Assembly: GCA_913057175.1 (NCBI GenBank)
Contig: CAJXNP010000014.1
Location: forward strand, 62,001 to 126,000
Length of the DNA: 64,000 bases
Origin: an uncultured Cytophagales bacterium
GTDB lineage: Bacteria; Bacteroidota; Bacteroidia; Cytophagales; Cyclobacteriaceae
Direction of reading: 5' to 3'
Both the position numbers and the translations under genes were made by a program. The number at the start of each line of letters is the position of its first letter. Position 1 is the stretch's first letter. Shown piece after piece: positions 1 to 8,858 of the stretch. The notes under the pieces are model-generated. The model was not told the origin of the DNA. It did no database searches and saw only the letters and a program-made list of their open reading frames with translations.

Positions 1-2
1 AT

Positions 3-2354
3 GTTTATATCACCAATGGTTTTGGCAAGGATATTACGGATCTTGATTTTGTCAATTTTCGAAGGGAAGCTTTTGCTCCGTTTGCCAATCAAATGAAAAT
101 GCAAAAGGTTTTTCTGGATAGTATCAATAAGCGTCCCCCCATCAGTGTCTCCAATTACATTTTCAAGAATGAAGAAAATTTCACATTCTCAGACCAATCA
201 GAAAAGTGGGGCATTAAAATTCCTTCTATTTCAAATGGCGCCGCCTATGCCGATTTGGATAATGATGGTGATCTTGAGATCATCGTCAATAACATTAACC
301 ATGAGCCATTTATTTTTAAAAATACAACAATAGAGAAAAATTCTCCTACCGGTAGTTATGTAAGGGTCAAACTAATCGGTCCAAAACACAACCAAACCGG
401 ATTTGAAACGAAAGTGATTTTATATCACAATAGGAAATCCCAGCATCGATATCATCAGGTTATAAGAGGATTTGAAAGTTCTATCGAGAATGTTCTTCAT
501 TTTGGATTAGCTGCGGATTCTGTTGCTGATAGCTTAGAAGTTATCTGGCCGGATGGAAAGGTGAATCTTGTTTCTTCTCCAACCATCAATTCGACCATTG
601 AAGTCGATTATCAAAATTCCACGTCAAACTCAACCAATGAAAATGTGATTATCAATGAATATTTTCAATTGATATCCAACTCTTCGATAAGCTATTTACA
701 TAAAGAAATTGATTTCAATGACTTCAGGATTCAGCCGTCTTTACTCCACAAACATTCCAACCAGGGACCGGGTATTGCAGTTGGAGATGTTAATAAGGAT
801 GGGAAAGATGACGTATTTATTGGTGGTGCTTATGGGGCATCAGGAAAAATATTCATACAAATAACGAATAGTAAATTTGAAGAGAAATCGATTTCCGGAG
901 AAGAATTTGAAGATTTAGGCGCCATCTTTTTTGATGCGGATGGTGATAGTGATTTGGATCTCTATGTTTCCAGCGGAGGTTCTGAGCGATATCCCGGGCA
1001 CGCCGGATTCCAGGATCGGCTATATCTAAACGACAGAAACGGAAATTTTCAAATTAATCCGAATGCGCTTCCCAAAATTCTCACAAGTACTGGTTCAGTA
1101 ACAGCGGGAGACTACGATCTGGATGGGGACATGGATCTTTTTATTGGAGGAAGGCTTACTTCTACCAAATACCCTCAAATACCGGAAAGCTACTTACTGG
1201 AAAACAGGCAGGGAAAATTCATTGACGTTACGAATGAAGTAAGCCCTGAACTGCGTAGTATTGGGATGGTCACATCTGCCATCTGGACCGATTTCAACAA
1301 TGATCATCAGCCTGATTTAATCCTAGCCGGCGAATTCATGCGAATAACGTTTCTTGAAAATCAAAATGGCAAGTTAAAAGATATCACCGATCAAACCGAC
1401 CTGGCAAATTCCCTTGGTATGTGGAACAGCATTTTGCCAGTTGATATCGATAACGACGGAGACATGGATTATGTGGTAGGAAATATAGGTTTAAATACGC
1501 CATTCAAAGTTTCGACTGATAATCCTTTGAATGTTTACCATACCGATTTTGATAAAAATGGGACGATTGATCCCATTTATTCAGTTTCTGAAGATGGAAA
1601 AGAGTATCCGTTTTCTTCGTTCGATCAACTGAAAGCCCAAATCCCAATTCTGACAAAATACATTGCCAGTTATGGCCAGTTTGCAAAAATGACAACCAAT
1701 GATGTTTTGGAGCTATTCAAAAATGCCGAATACGAAACTTTATCATGTACAATTCAAACATCATCCATCATTGAAAATCTTGGTAGCAATCAATTCTCGA
1801 TAAAAGATCTTCCGATAGAAGCACAATTTGCTCCGGTAAACGGAATATTAGCCGAAGATATCAACCTCGATGGTCTTCAGGATCTCATTTTGGTTGGAAA
1901 TAATTACAGTCCGGAGGTGGCAAATGGACGGTTTGACGCTTCCATTGGCACGGTTCTTTTGAACCAGGGAAATGCTGAGTTTAAATCAGAAAAACATGCG
2001 GGATTGAAAATAGATGGCAATGCAAAGGCTTTGGTTCGAATGGAATTGGGTGAAAATAAATCACTGTTGTTGGCTTCCCAAAACAATGATTCAACAGATG
2101 CCTATTTAATGGAATTTTATCATGGAATGGATAGGCTTTTTCTAAAAAATGATGAGGTAAACGCGTTAATTTCAATGACAAATGGCAAAAAGAGAAAGGT
2201 TGAATTTCCGATTGGAGGCTCCTATTTGTCTCAAAGTTCAGCGAGCATCGTCATCACTCCTCAGATAAGGGAAATTGAATTGTTCAATTACAAAGGAAAG
2301 ATGACAAGAAAAATGGAATTTAATTCATTAGCAATAAATAATTCAGTAAACTAA
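3..2354 (+). CDS. FG-GAP/VCBS repeat protein with ASPIC/UnbV domain (5' end missing)
   Basis: The reading frame is open from base 3, so the true start lies outside the window; the first Met at 93 is internal. Upstream codons read VYITNGFGKDITDLDF, a stretch typical of CRTAC1-like Bacteroidota proteins. An ASPIC/UnbV segment (YVRVKLIG to EVIWPDGKV) is followed by further FG-GAP/VCBS repeats. Calcium-loop motifs are frequent, for example DLDNDGDLEI, DYDLDGDMDLFIGG and DIDNDGDMDYVVGN, which suggests a beta-propeller exported to the cell surface or periplasm. Such genes often sit beside SusC/SusD pairs, which would lie upstream of the window. Only 5 bases separate it from the GH43 gene, so co-transcription is likely. 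The exact function is unknown; glycan or protein binding is an inference. Confidence 0.85.
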   Translation, partial: VYITNGFGKDITDLDFVNFRREAFAPFANQMKMQKVFLDSINKRPPISVSNYIFKNEENFTFSDQSEKWGIKIPSISNGAAYADLDNDGDLEIIVNNINHEPFIFKNTTIEKNSPTGSYVRVKLIGPKHNQTGFETKVILYHNRKSQHRYHQVIRGFESSIENVLHFGLAADSVADSLEVIWPDGKVNLVSSPTINSTIEVDYQNSTSNSTNENVIINEYFQLISNSSISYLHKEIDFNDFRIQPSLLHKHSNQGPGIAVGDVNKDGKDDVFIGGAYGASGKIFIQITNSKFEEKSISGEEFEDLGAIFFDADGDSDLDLYVSSGGSERYPGHAGFQDRLYLNDRNGNFQINPNALPKILTSTGSVTAGDYDLDGDMDLFIGGRLTSTKYPQIPESYLLENRQGKFIDVTNEVSPELRSIGMVTSAIWTDFNNDHQPDLILAGEFMRITFLENQNGKLKDITDQTDLANSLGMWNSILPVDIDNDGDMDYVVGNIGLNTPFKVSTDNPLNVYHTDFDKNGTIDPIYSVSEDGKEYPFSSFDQLKAQIPILTKYIASYGQFAKMTTNDVLELFKNAEYETLSCTIQTSSIIENLGSNQFSIKDLPIEAQFAPVNGILAEDINLDGLQDLILVGNNYSPEVANGRFDASIGTVLLNQGNAEFKSEKHAGLKIDGNAKALVRMELGENKSLLLASQNNDSTDAYLMEFYHGMDRLFLKNDEVNALISMTNGKKRKVEFPIGGSYLSQSSASIVITPQIREIELFNYKGKMTRKMEFNSLAINNSVN

Positions 2355-2359
2355 TTTTT

Positions 2360-3913
2360 ATGACAAGGAATTTATCAGGAAAAAGTAAGAAAAGTGCAAG
2401 GTGGAGATACCTGATTATTTTTTCCATCATGATTTTTTTGGGATCCCTGGCTTCATGTGGCGAAGAGCAAGATCCCATAGATGATGATAATGACACGACC
2501 GATGTGGATACCACGGATACGAATCCGCCTGCTCCCGATCCACAACCTGTTCCTCTCGAAGAGATAGAAGACACGTATTATGACCTGGCGCCGGTGGAAA
2601 ATGTTTACAAATGGGGCCCTTACAATGTACATGACCCCTCCATTATCAAGGACGGCGATTATTTTTATTCTTATTCAACGGATGTTGCCTTTGGTGCTAC
2701 CATCAAACCGGGTATCCAGATCAGAAGATCAAGAGACCTTGTTGAGTGGGAATTCTACGGGTGGGTTTTTAATGGATATCCATCAATGGGATTAAAATTT
2801 ATCAGGGACAACGGGGGTGATCCCGTGGAAAATCTTTGGGCGCCCTACATCATGAAAGTTGATAATCAATTCCGTTTGTATTATTCGCTTACTTCCCCCA
2901 CACCCCGACTAAGTGTTATTGGCCTGGCCACTTCCGATTCACCTACAGGCCCCTGGATAGAGCAGGGTCTTGTAGTCACTTCTACTGATGGAAATTATGT
3001 TCAAACCAATGCCATTGATCCAACTGTGGTAGTCGACCAGTCCGGGAGCCATTGGTTTTACTACGGATCAGCATGGGATGGAATTTATATGTTGCAACTA
3101 AATCCTGAATCCGGATTAGCTCAGGTAGACGGCGATAAGGGAGTAAGGGTCGCTCAACGAGGGTTTACCGGAAACAGCATCAATGGGAACATTGAAGCAC
3201 CCGAAATTATTTACAATGAAGAATTTGATAAATACTATTTATTTATTGCCTATGACTGGCTGGAGACGAAATACAATGTTCGTGTCGTGAGGGGGGATTC
3301 CCCGGAAGGACCATTTTACGATTATCATGGAAATGATGCGAATGAAGAGCATGACGACCAGCCGATGATCCTTGCACCTTACAAATTCCAGGGGCATAGC
3401 GGATGGCAGGGGGTCTCTCATTGTTCGGTATTTAAAGACGGAGATCAATATTATATGGCCAATCAGGGCAGGCCTGGCGAAAATAAGTTTTTCATGATCA
3501 TGCATGTTCGGAAAATATTCTGGACGGAAGACGGCTGGCCGGTAGTCTCGCCGGAAAGATATGCCGAACTGGATCAAACCCAGGTTGAGGAGAGTGAACT
3601 AATTGGTGATTGGGAACAAATTGTGTTAGGATACAACGTGGTTCCCGGTTACGCAGAAGAGCAAATTTTCCCTAATTTTCAGAATGCTGTCGACATGACC
3701 ATCGATGTAGAAGGAACGATCAATGGAGACGCCAATAATACCTGGACATACGATGTCCCATGGTTGGAATTGAGTTGGAGTAATGGTGAATTTATCGACA
3801 AGGTTCATGTCGAAAGAGGACGGGATTGGGAAAATGAAATAACATCCACCCTTATCTTTTCCGGATTGAACAATGAAGGAATCGCTGTTTGGGGTAAAAA
3901 GAAAAGCAACTAA
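2360..3913 (+). CDS. GH43 arabinanase-like lipoprotein
   Basis: This 517-residue protein has a basic N-terminus, a hydrophobic segment and a lipobox ending LASC, so it is probably an outer-membrane or periplasmic lipoprotein. An Asp/Pro-rich linker follows. The five-bladed propeller of GH43 then shows the expected catalytic triad: D92 in NVHDPSII (general base), D220 in AIDPTVVV (pKa modulator) and E279 in GNIEAPEI (general acid). A C-terminal beta domain (about 410-517) resembles the extra domain of endo-1,5-alpha-L-arabinanases. The neighbouring GH51 genes support action on arabinan, cutting the alpha-1,5 backbone. Exo or endo action cannot be decided from the sequence, and an arabinofuranosidase or xylosidase activity remains possible. 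Confidence 0.88.
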   Translation: MTRNLSGKSKKSARWRYLIIFSIMIFLGSLASCGEEQDPIDDDNDTTDVDTTDTNPPAPDPQPVPLEEIEDTYYDLAPVENVYKWGPYNVHDPSIIKDGDYFYSYSTDVAFGATIKPGIQIRRSRDLVEWEFYGWVFNGYPSMGLKFIRDNGGDPVENLWAPYIMKVDNQFRLYYSLTSPTPRLSVIGLATSDSPTGPWIEQGLVVTSTDGNYVQTNAIDPTVVVDQSGSHWFYYGSAWDGIYMLQLNPESGLAQVDGDKGVRVAQRGFTGNSINGNIEAPEIIYNEEFDKYYLFIAYDWLETKYNVRVVRGDSPEGPFYDYHGNDANEEHDDQPMILAPYKFQGHSGWQGVSHCSVFKDGDQYYMANQGRPGENKFFMIMHVRKIFWTEDGWPVVSPERYAELDQTQVEESELIGDWEQIVLGYNVVPGYAEEQIFPNFQNAVDMTIDVEGTINGDANNTWTYDVPWLELSWSNGEFIDKVHVERGRDWENEITSTLIFSGLNNEGIAVWGKKKSN

Positions 3914-3936
3914 TAAGCACTTAATAATACATAAAA

Positions 3937-5919
3937 ATGAAAGATAGATTACGAAAATTAATTATTCCCGGACTGGGTTTGCTGTTGGCTTCCGGTGTTT
4001 TTGCACAGACAAAAATGGAAGTTCAGGTCAATAAGCCCGTATCGGATATTCAGCCAACTATGTGGGGGATCTTTTTTGAAGATATTAATTTTGCTGCGGA
4101 TGGCGGTATCTATGCGGAGATGGTCAAAAACCGTTCGTTTGAATTTGATACGCCATTGATGGGATGGATCCAGCCTAACAGCGATCGCCACTCGCTCAAT
4201 GAAAAATCGGGCATGGCCACCGTTATCAAAGAAGGGGATGAACCTAACAATCATTTTGCCAGAATACAGGTAAGCAATGCAGATGGATATGTTTTGATCA
4301 ATGAAGGTTTTCGCGGAATGGGTGTGAAAAAAGACAATGGATACAGGCTGTCTATCATGGCTCGAAGACAAAATTCCGGCATTGAAAGAATAAATTTTCA
4401 ACTACTGAATGAAAATGATAAGGTCATCGCTGAGACCAGCATTTCTCCGACCTCTTCAGACTGGAAGGAATACAAAGCAGATTTCAAGGCAACTGACACA
4501 GAAGCAAAAGCAAAATTAAAGATAACTTTTGAAGGGACCGGAGAGGTAGAAATGGATATGATCTCTCTTTTTCCGAAAGATACCTGGATGGGCAGGGAGA
4601 ATGGCATGCGGAAAGACCTGGTCCAGCTGTTAGCTGATCTGGATCCTGGATTTTTAAGATTTCCGGGTGGATGTATCGTGGAAGGAAGAACGCTTAATAA
4701 AAGATATCAATGGAAAAAAACTGTAGGAGATGTCGCTGATCGCGAAATGATCGTCAATCGATGGAATACCGAGTTTGCTCATCGTTTGACGCCGGATTAT
4801 TTTCAGTCATTTGGTCTTGGATTCTTTGAGTATTTCCAATTATCAGAAGATCTCGGATCAGAACCGCTGCCCATTTTGAGCTGTGGCATGGCTTGTCAGT
4901 TTAATACCGGGGAATTGGTTCCAATGGATGAGTTAGACCCTTACATTCAGGATGCATTGGATCTGATAGAATTTGCAAACGGATCTACGGATTCTGAATG
5001 GGGCAAGATTAGGGCAGACATGGGTCATCCGGAACCGTTCAATTTAAAATACATTGGTATTGGAAATGAACAATGGGGTCCCGACTATTTCGATCGTCTA
5101 AAGGTTTTCATTGAAGAAATAAAAGCCAAATACCCTGAAGTAATCATTGTTTCGGGTACCGGGCCATTTCCGGATGGCGAGCATTTTGACTACGCAGAGA
5201 AGGAATTGAAGAAGTTGAATGCCGAGATAGTCGATGAGCATTACTACCGTCCGCCAAAGTGGTTTATGGAAAATGCTGATCGCTACGATTCATACGATCG
5301 GGACAGCTACAAAATTTTTGCCGGGGAATATGCCGCGCAGAGCGTAGCCATTGCTAGTCCGGATAATAAAAACAACTGGCTTTGCGCCTTGTCCGAAGCA
5401 GCCTATTGTACCGGGCTAGAAAGAAATGCCGATATTGTTCATCTTACTTCCTATGCGCCATTATTTGCGCATGTCGATGGCTGGCAATGGACGCCCGACC
5501 TGATCTGGTTTGATAACCTCAGCTCCTATGGCACTCCCAATTACTATGTGCAAAAACTCTTTGCGACCAATAGCGGTACAAAACTTATCCCTATTCTTTC
5601 AGATAAAAAGCCATTGAAAGGACAAGATGGAATTTATGCTTCTTCAGTTTTGAATGAGGAAACAAATGAGATTATCATAAAGGTTGTCAATGCCACAGCA
5701 GGAGAAAATGAAGTCAATATTTCCTTAAGTGGAGCTGGAAAACTCTCACCTGAAGGGAAAATAATTGTCTTGAAAAGCGATGATATGGATCAGGTAAATT
5801 CCATAGAAGATCCAATGGCGATTTCGCCGGAAGAACAATCATTTGATGTGAAAGGCAAAAAACTCGATGTTAGTTTACCGGCACATTCACTTTCGGTCAT
5901 CAAAGTAAAACGGCAATAA
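3937..5919 (+). CDS. GH51 alpha-L-arabinofuranosidase, long form with CBM-like domain
   Basis: This 660-residue secreted enzyme begins with a signal peptide ending VFAQ. It belongs to the longer GH51 type in which a jelly-roll carbohydrate-binding segment (about 60-200) is inserted near the N-terminus, before the TIM barrel. The acid/base is E378 in IGIGNEQWG and the nucleophile is E464 in IFAGEYAAQS. A C-terminal beta-sandwich ends in HSLSVIKVK. The enzyme should release terminal L-arabinofuranose from arabinan or arabinose-decorated pectin by a retaining mechanism. It lies 23 bases after the GH43 gene in the same direction. It is clearly distinct in length and sequence from the two other GH51 genes in the window, which suggests different linkage preferences. 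Confidence 0.92.
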   Translation: MKDRLRKLIIPGLGLLLASGVFAQTKMEVQVNKPVSDIQPTMWGIFFEDINFAADGGIYAEMVKNRSFEFDTPLMGWIQPNSDRHSLNEKSGMATVIKEGDEPNNHFARIQVSNADGYVLINEGFRGMGVKKDNGYRLSIMARRQNSGIERINFQLLNENDKVIAETSISPTSSDWKEYKADFKATDTEAKAKLKITFEGTGEVEMDMISLFPKDTWMGRENGMRKDLVQLLADLDPGFLRFPGGCIVEGRTLNKRYQWKKTVGDVADREMIVNRWNTEFAHRLTPDYFQSFGLGFFEYFQLSEDLGSEPLPILSCGMACQFNTGELVPMDELDPYIQDALDLIEFANGSTDSEWGKIRADMGHPEPFNLKYIGIGNEQWGPDYFDRLKVFIEEIKAKYPEVIIVSGTGPFPDGEHFDYAEKELKKLNAEIVDEHYYRPPKWFMENADRYDSYDRDSYKIFAGEYAAQSVAIASPDNKNNWLCALSEAAYCTGLERNADIVHLTSYAPLFAHVDGWQWTPDLIWFDNLSSYGTPNYYVQKLFATNSGTKLIPILSDKKPLKGQDGIYASSVLNEETNEIIIKVVNATAGENEVNISLSGAGKLSPEGKIIVLKSDDMDQVNSIEDPMAISPEEQSFDVKGKKLDVSLPAHSLSVIKVKRQ

Positions 5920-5986
5920 GAAAAAGCAGCAAACATAGAAAAGTTATTATTGACATTTTAAATGATGCGACCTACCGCTAATACTC

Positions 5987-6979
5987 ATGAAAGTACATAA
6001 ACAAATATTGGTATTCGTTATTTTTATTATTCTTGCTAATTCCCGGGAAGGTTTGAGTCAGGATTTTATGGATATACGAGTGCATGACCCGGTGATGATC
6101 AAGGAGGGCGATACTTATTATTTGTTTTGCACCGGATGGGGGATTTCGGTTTATTCTTCTACAGACATGCAGGAATGGAAGGAGGAAGAACGTGTTTTTG
6201 AAAATCCTCCTCAATGGGCGATCGACGCGATTGCAGGCTTCAAGGGACATATATGGGCTCCTGACATTTCCCATCACGAAGGCCAATATTATCTTTATTA
6301 TTCAGTCTCGGCTTTTGGAAAAAATACCTCCTGTATTGGAGTTGCAACCAACAAAACATTAGATCCCAATCATCCCGATTTCAAGTGGGTTGATCACGGA
6401 AAAGTAATCCAGTCCATTCCCGGAAGGGATTTGTGGAATGCCATCGATCCCAACCTCGCATTTGATGATCAAGACAATCCCTGGATGACATTCGGATCAT
6501 TCTGGAGCGGGATGAAGCTGGTAAAAATGGATGAAAGCCTTTCAAAAATTGCGGAACCTCAGGAATGGTATACTATTTCGAAGAGGGAAAGGGATTTTAC
6601 TACTGATGACTACAAGGCGGGAGAAGGAGCAGTAGAGGCTCCGTTCATATTCAAAAAGAATGGTTATTACTATTTGTTTGTGTCATTTGACAAATGTTGT
6701 AAAGGTGTAGAGAGTACCTATAAAATCATGGTTGGCCGTTCTGAAAATATTGCCGGACCCTATTACGATAAAGCCGGAGAGCGGATGGATCAGGGTGGTG
6801 GCTCACTGGTTTTGCAAGGCAACGAAAGCTGGAGTGGGGTGGGTCATAATTCTGCCTACACATTTGACGGAAAAGATTATCTCGTCAGCCATGCCTACGA
6901 TTTGAAAGATGAAGGAAAACCAAAATTAATTATAAGGGAAATCAGCTGGAAGGAGGGATGGCCGGTTGTTTCCTGGTGA
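5987..6979 (+). CDS. GH43 endo-1,5-alpha-L-arabinanase
   Basis: This 330-residue protein has an N-terminal signal peptide (cleavage near GLSQ) and is essentially a single GH43 propeller. Catalytic residues are D34 in RVHDPVMI, D154 in AIDPNLAF and E217 in GAVEAPFIF. The segment FDKCCKGVESTYKI (cysteine pair plus STYKI) is a hallmark of classical endo-arabinanases, so the backbone-cutting assignment is firmer here than for the GH43 lipoprotein upstream. No lipobox is seen, so it should be periplasmic or secreted. It follows the first GH51 gene by 67 bases and is followed at once by a strong hairpin (6991-7030). Fragments it makes would be substrates for the flanking GH51 enzymes. Confidence 0.9.
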   Translation: MKVHKQILVFVIFIILANSREGLSQDFMDIRVHDPVMIKEGDTYYLFCTGWGISVYSSTDMQEWKEEERVFENPPQWAIDAIAGFKGHIWAPDISHHEGQYYLYYSVSAFGKNTSCIGVATNKTLDPNHPDFKWVDHGKVIQSIPGRDLWNAIDPNLAFDDQDNPWMTFGSFWSGMKLVKMDESLSKIAEPQEWYTISKRERDFTTDDYKAGEGAVEAPFIFKKNGYYYLFVSFDKCCKGVESTYKIMVGRSENIAGPYYDKAGERMDQGGGSLVLQGNESWSGVGHNSAYTFDGKDYLVSHAYDLKDEGKPKLIIREISWKEGWPVVSW

Positions 6980-6990
6980 GCCAGGCAGCT

Positions 6991-7030
6991 TAGTCAAGGC
7001 AGCACTCCAAGTGGTGCGATGACTTGACTA
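6991..7030 (+). promoter_or_regulatory. Strong intergenic stem-loop between GH43 and GH51
   Basis: The outer arms TAGTCAAG (6991-6998) and CTTGACTA (7023-7030) are perfectly complementary. Inner arms GCAGCACT and AGTGGTGC pair in seven of eight positions around a three-base loop. No T-run follows, so it is not a classical intrinsic terminator. It starts 11 bases after the GH43 stop codon and could protect or define the 3' end of that message, or be a copy of an intergenic repeat. Confidence 0.55.
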
Positions 7031-7087
7031 CCACCTCCACCTCTATGATTGGTGTCTCAAATATTTAGAATCAAAAACACAACAACT

Positions 7088-8677
7088 ATGACATACTTAA
7101 AACAATTTGCATTAATACTCATTTTGATAGTTTCTTCTTTTGGGTTGGCCATAGCCCAAAATGCCAGGATAAAGATTGATACGGATCGAACGATTGGCGA
7201 TGTGAGTCCATTGATCTATGGAAATTTTGTGGAGCATCTTGGTCGATGTGTTTATGGAGGCATCTACGATCCTGATTCCCCAAAAGCCGATGAAAGAGGT
7301 TTTCGTACAGATGTGCTTGATGCAGTAAAAGGGTTGAATGTATCGATCACACGCTATCCCGGAGGAAATTTTGTTTCCAATTATCACTGGCTGGATGGTG
7401 TTGGTCCGAAGGAAGAAAGAAAAACGAGAATGGAACTGGCCTGGCATCGGTTGGAACCGAATCTTTTTGGGACAAATGAATTCATTGAATTCGCCAAAGA
7501 AATTGATACTGCACCCTATTTTGCAGTGAACATGGGGACAGGCACCATTGAAGAAGCTCAGCAGTGGGTAGAATATTGCAACATAGAAAGCGGTCCTTAT
7601 TATGCGGAGCTGCGAAAGCATCATGGTTATCCCGAACCACACAATATCAAATACTGGAGCCTGGGAAATGAAATGGATGGCTTCTGGCAGATGGGTCATC
7701 TGAATGCCGAGGACTATTCCAAAAAGGCAAGGGAAGCGGCAAAGTTGATGAGATTGACAGATCCTAGCATAAAATTGATCGCAGCAGGTTCATCCAACTA
7801 TCGTCCCTGGGCAGATCCTGATGGTTGGAATAGTGCAATTTTGAGTGAATTGAAAGATGTCGTCGATTACATCGCGCTGCATATCTATGTAGGAAATCCG
7901 GATGACAACTATTACAATTTCATGTCAACTCCCCAGGTTATGGATCAGCGAACCCAGATCGTAAAAGGAATGATCGCAAGGGAAATGCGAACGGCAGACC
8001 GGGAAGGTCGGGATCCGATTTACATTGCATGGGATGAGTACAATGTCTGGTATCGGGCCAGAAGAGGTGAATCTGCCAGGGGAGAGCGGGCTTTGGAAGA
8101 AAAATACAACCTGGAAGATGCTTTGGTAATAGCCGGATTTTTAAATGTATTTGTTCGTAATGCTGATGTAGTGAAAATGGCCAATATGGCCCAGCTGGTG
8201 AATGTCATTGCTCCCATATTTACTAATGAGGAAGATATGTTTAAACAAACGATCTACTTTCCGTTACAACTTTTTGCCAATCATGTGAAAGGAACTTCCC
8301 TGGATGTTTTTGTGGATTGCGAAACGTATGATACAGACGAAGACTTTAATATCGGTCTGGGGGAATTAACCACTACACAAACAGAGGTGCCCTATCTTGA
8401 TGTGTCTGCAACCTATGACAATGGCGAAGTCACAATTTGTGTAGTTAATCGGCACAGGGACCAGGCGATTACAACGGATATCATTTCTCAAACAGGAGAG
8501 TTTACCGGAAATATGGAAATCTATGAGGTCAACGGACCGGATATAAAATCGATGAATGATTTTGACAAAACGACGGTTGAAACAAAGCAGAAAGAGGATA
8601 TCAAGGCTAAAGGAGACAAAGTTACCTACTCGTTTCCTCCACATAGCTTTACTTTAATAAAGGGTAGAGTAAAATAA
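7088..8677 (+). CDS. GH51 alpha-L-arabinofuranosidase (second)
   Basis: The start at 7088 gives a 529-residue protein whose N-terminus (MTYLKQFALILILIV) is a good signal peptide ending AIAQ; an in-frame ATG at 7049 would add 13 polar residues and is less likely. It is the compact GH51 type without an inserted binding module. Numbered from 7088, the acid/base is E195 in SLGNEMDG and the nucleophile is E317 in AWDEYNVW. The conserved start of the barrel, IYGNFVEHLGRCVYGGIYD, is intact, and a C-terminal beta domain ends HSFTLIKG. Many homologues of this type are cytoplasmic, so the clear signal peptide places arabino-oligosaccharide hydrolysis in the periplasm. It lies about 110 bases after the endo-arabinanase gene. 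Confidence 0.9.
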   Translation: MTYLKQFALILILIVSSFGLAIAQNARIKIDTDRTIGDVSPLIYGNFVEHLGRCVYGGIYDPDSPKADERGFRTDVLDAVKGLNVSITRYPGGNFVSNYHWLDGVGPKEERKTRMELAWHRLEPNLFGTNEFIEFAKEIDTAPYFAVNMGTGTIEEAQQWVEYCNIESGPYYAELRKHHGYPEPHNIKYWSLGNEMDGFWQMGHLNAEDYSKKAREAAKLMRLTDPSIKLIAAGSSNYRPWADPDGWNSAILSELKDVVDYIALHIYVGNPDDNYYNFMSTPQVMDQRTQIVKGMIAREMRTADREGRDPIYIAWDEYNVWYRARRGESARGERALEEKYNLEDALVIAGFLNVFVRNADVVKMANMAQLVNVIAPIFTNEEDMFKQTIYFPLQLFANHVKGTSLDVFVDCETYDTDEDFNIGLGELTTTQTEVPYLDVSATYDNGEVTICVVNRHRDQAITTDIISQTGEFTGNMEIYEVNGPDIKSMNDFDKTTVETKQKEDIKAKGDKVTYSFPPHSFTLIKGRVK

Positions 8678-8821
8678 AAACCTTAAAGTAAACTGTGATT
8701 CCAATGTGAAGATAACTGTTGAAACCCATATTTTTTTTCTAAAAGCTGAAAGTAAATTTTCAACTTTATTGAAATCATACTTATGCAATTAGATAATGTA
8801 TAAAATTAAAAGAGTAATTTG

Positions 8822-8829
8822 TACCTTTA
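8822..8829 (+). promoter_or_regulatory. Candidate Bacteroidota -7 element before GH97
   Basis: TACCTTTA resembles the TAnnTTTG consensus and lies 30 bases upstream of the GH97 start. No convincing TTG -33 element is spaced correctly, so this is tentative. The third GH51 gene has the same octamer at 10957-10964. Confidence 0.25.
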
Positions 8830-8858
8830 TTTTCTAATTCAACAATCTAACTTGATAA

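Noticed and set aside
3958-4401. 147-codon minus-strand frame inside the first GH51 gene
   Set aside because: It is a shadow of the GH51 coding sequence, with no recognised protein family.
7112-7699. 195-codon open frame on the minus strand inside the second GH51 gene
   Set aside because: It lies entirely antisense to a well-supported GH51 gene with catalytic motifs, and its translation has no domain-like pattern.
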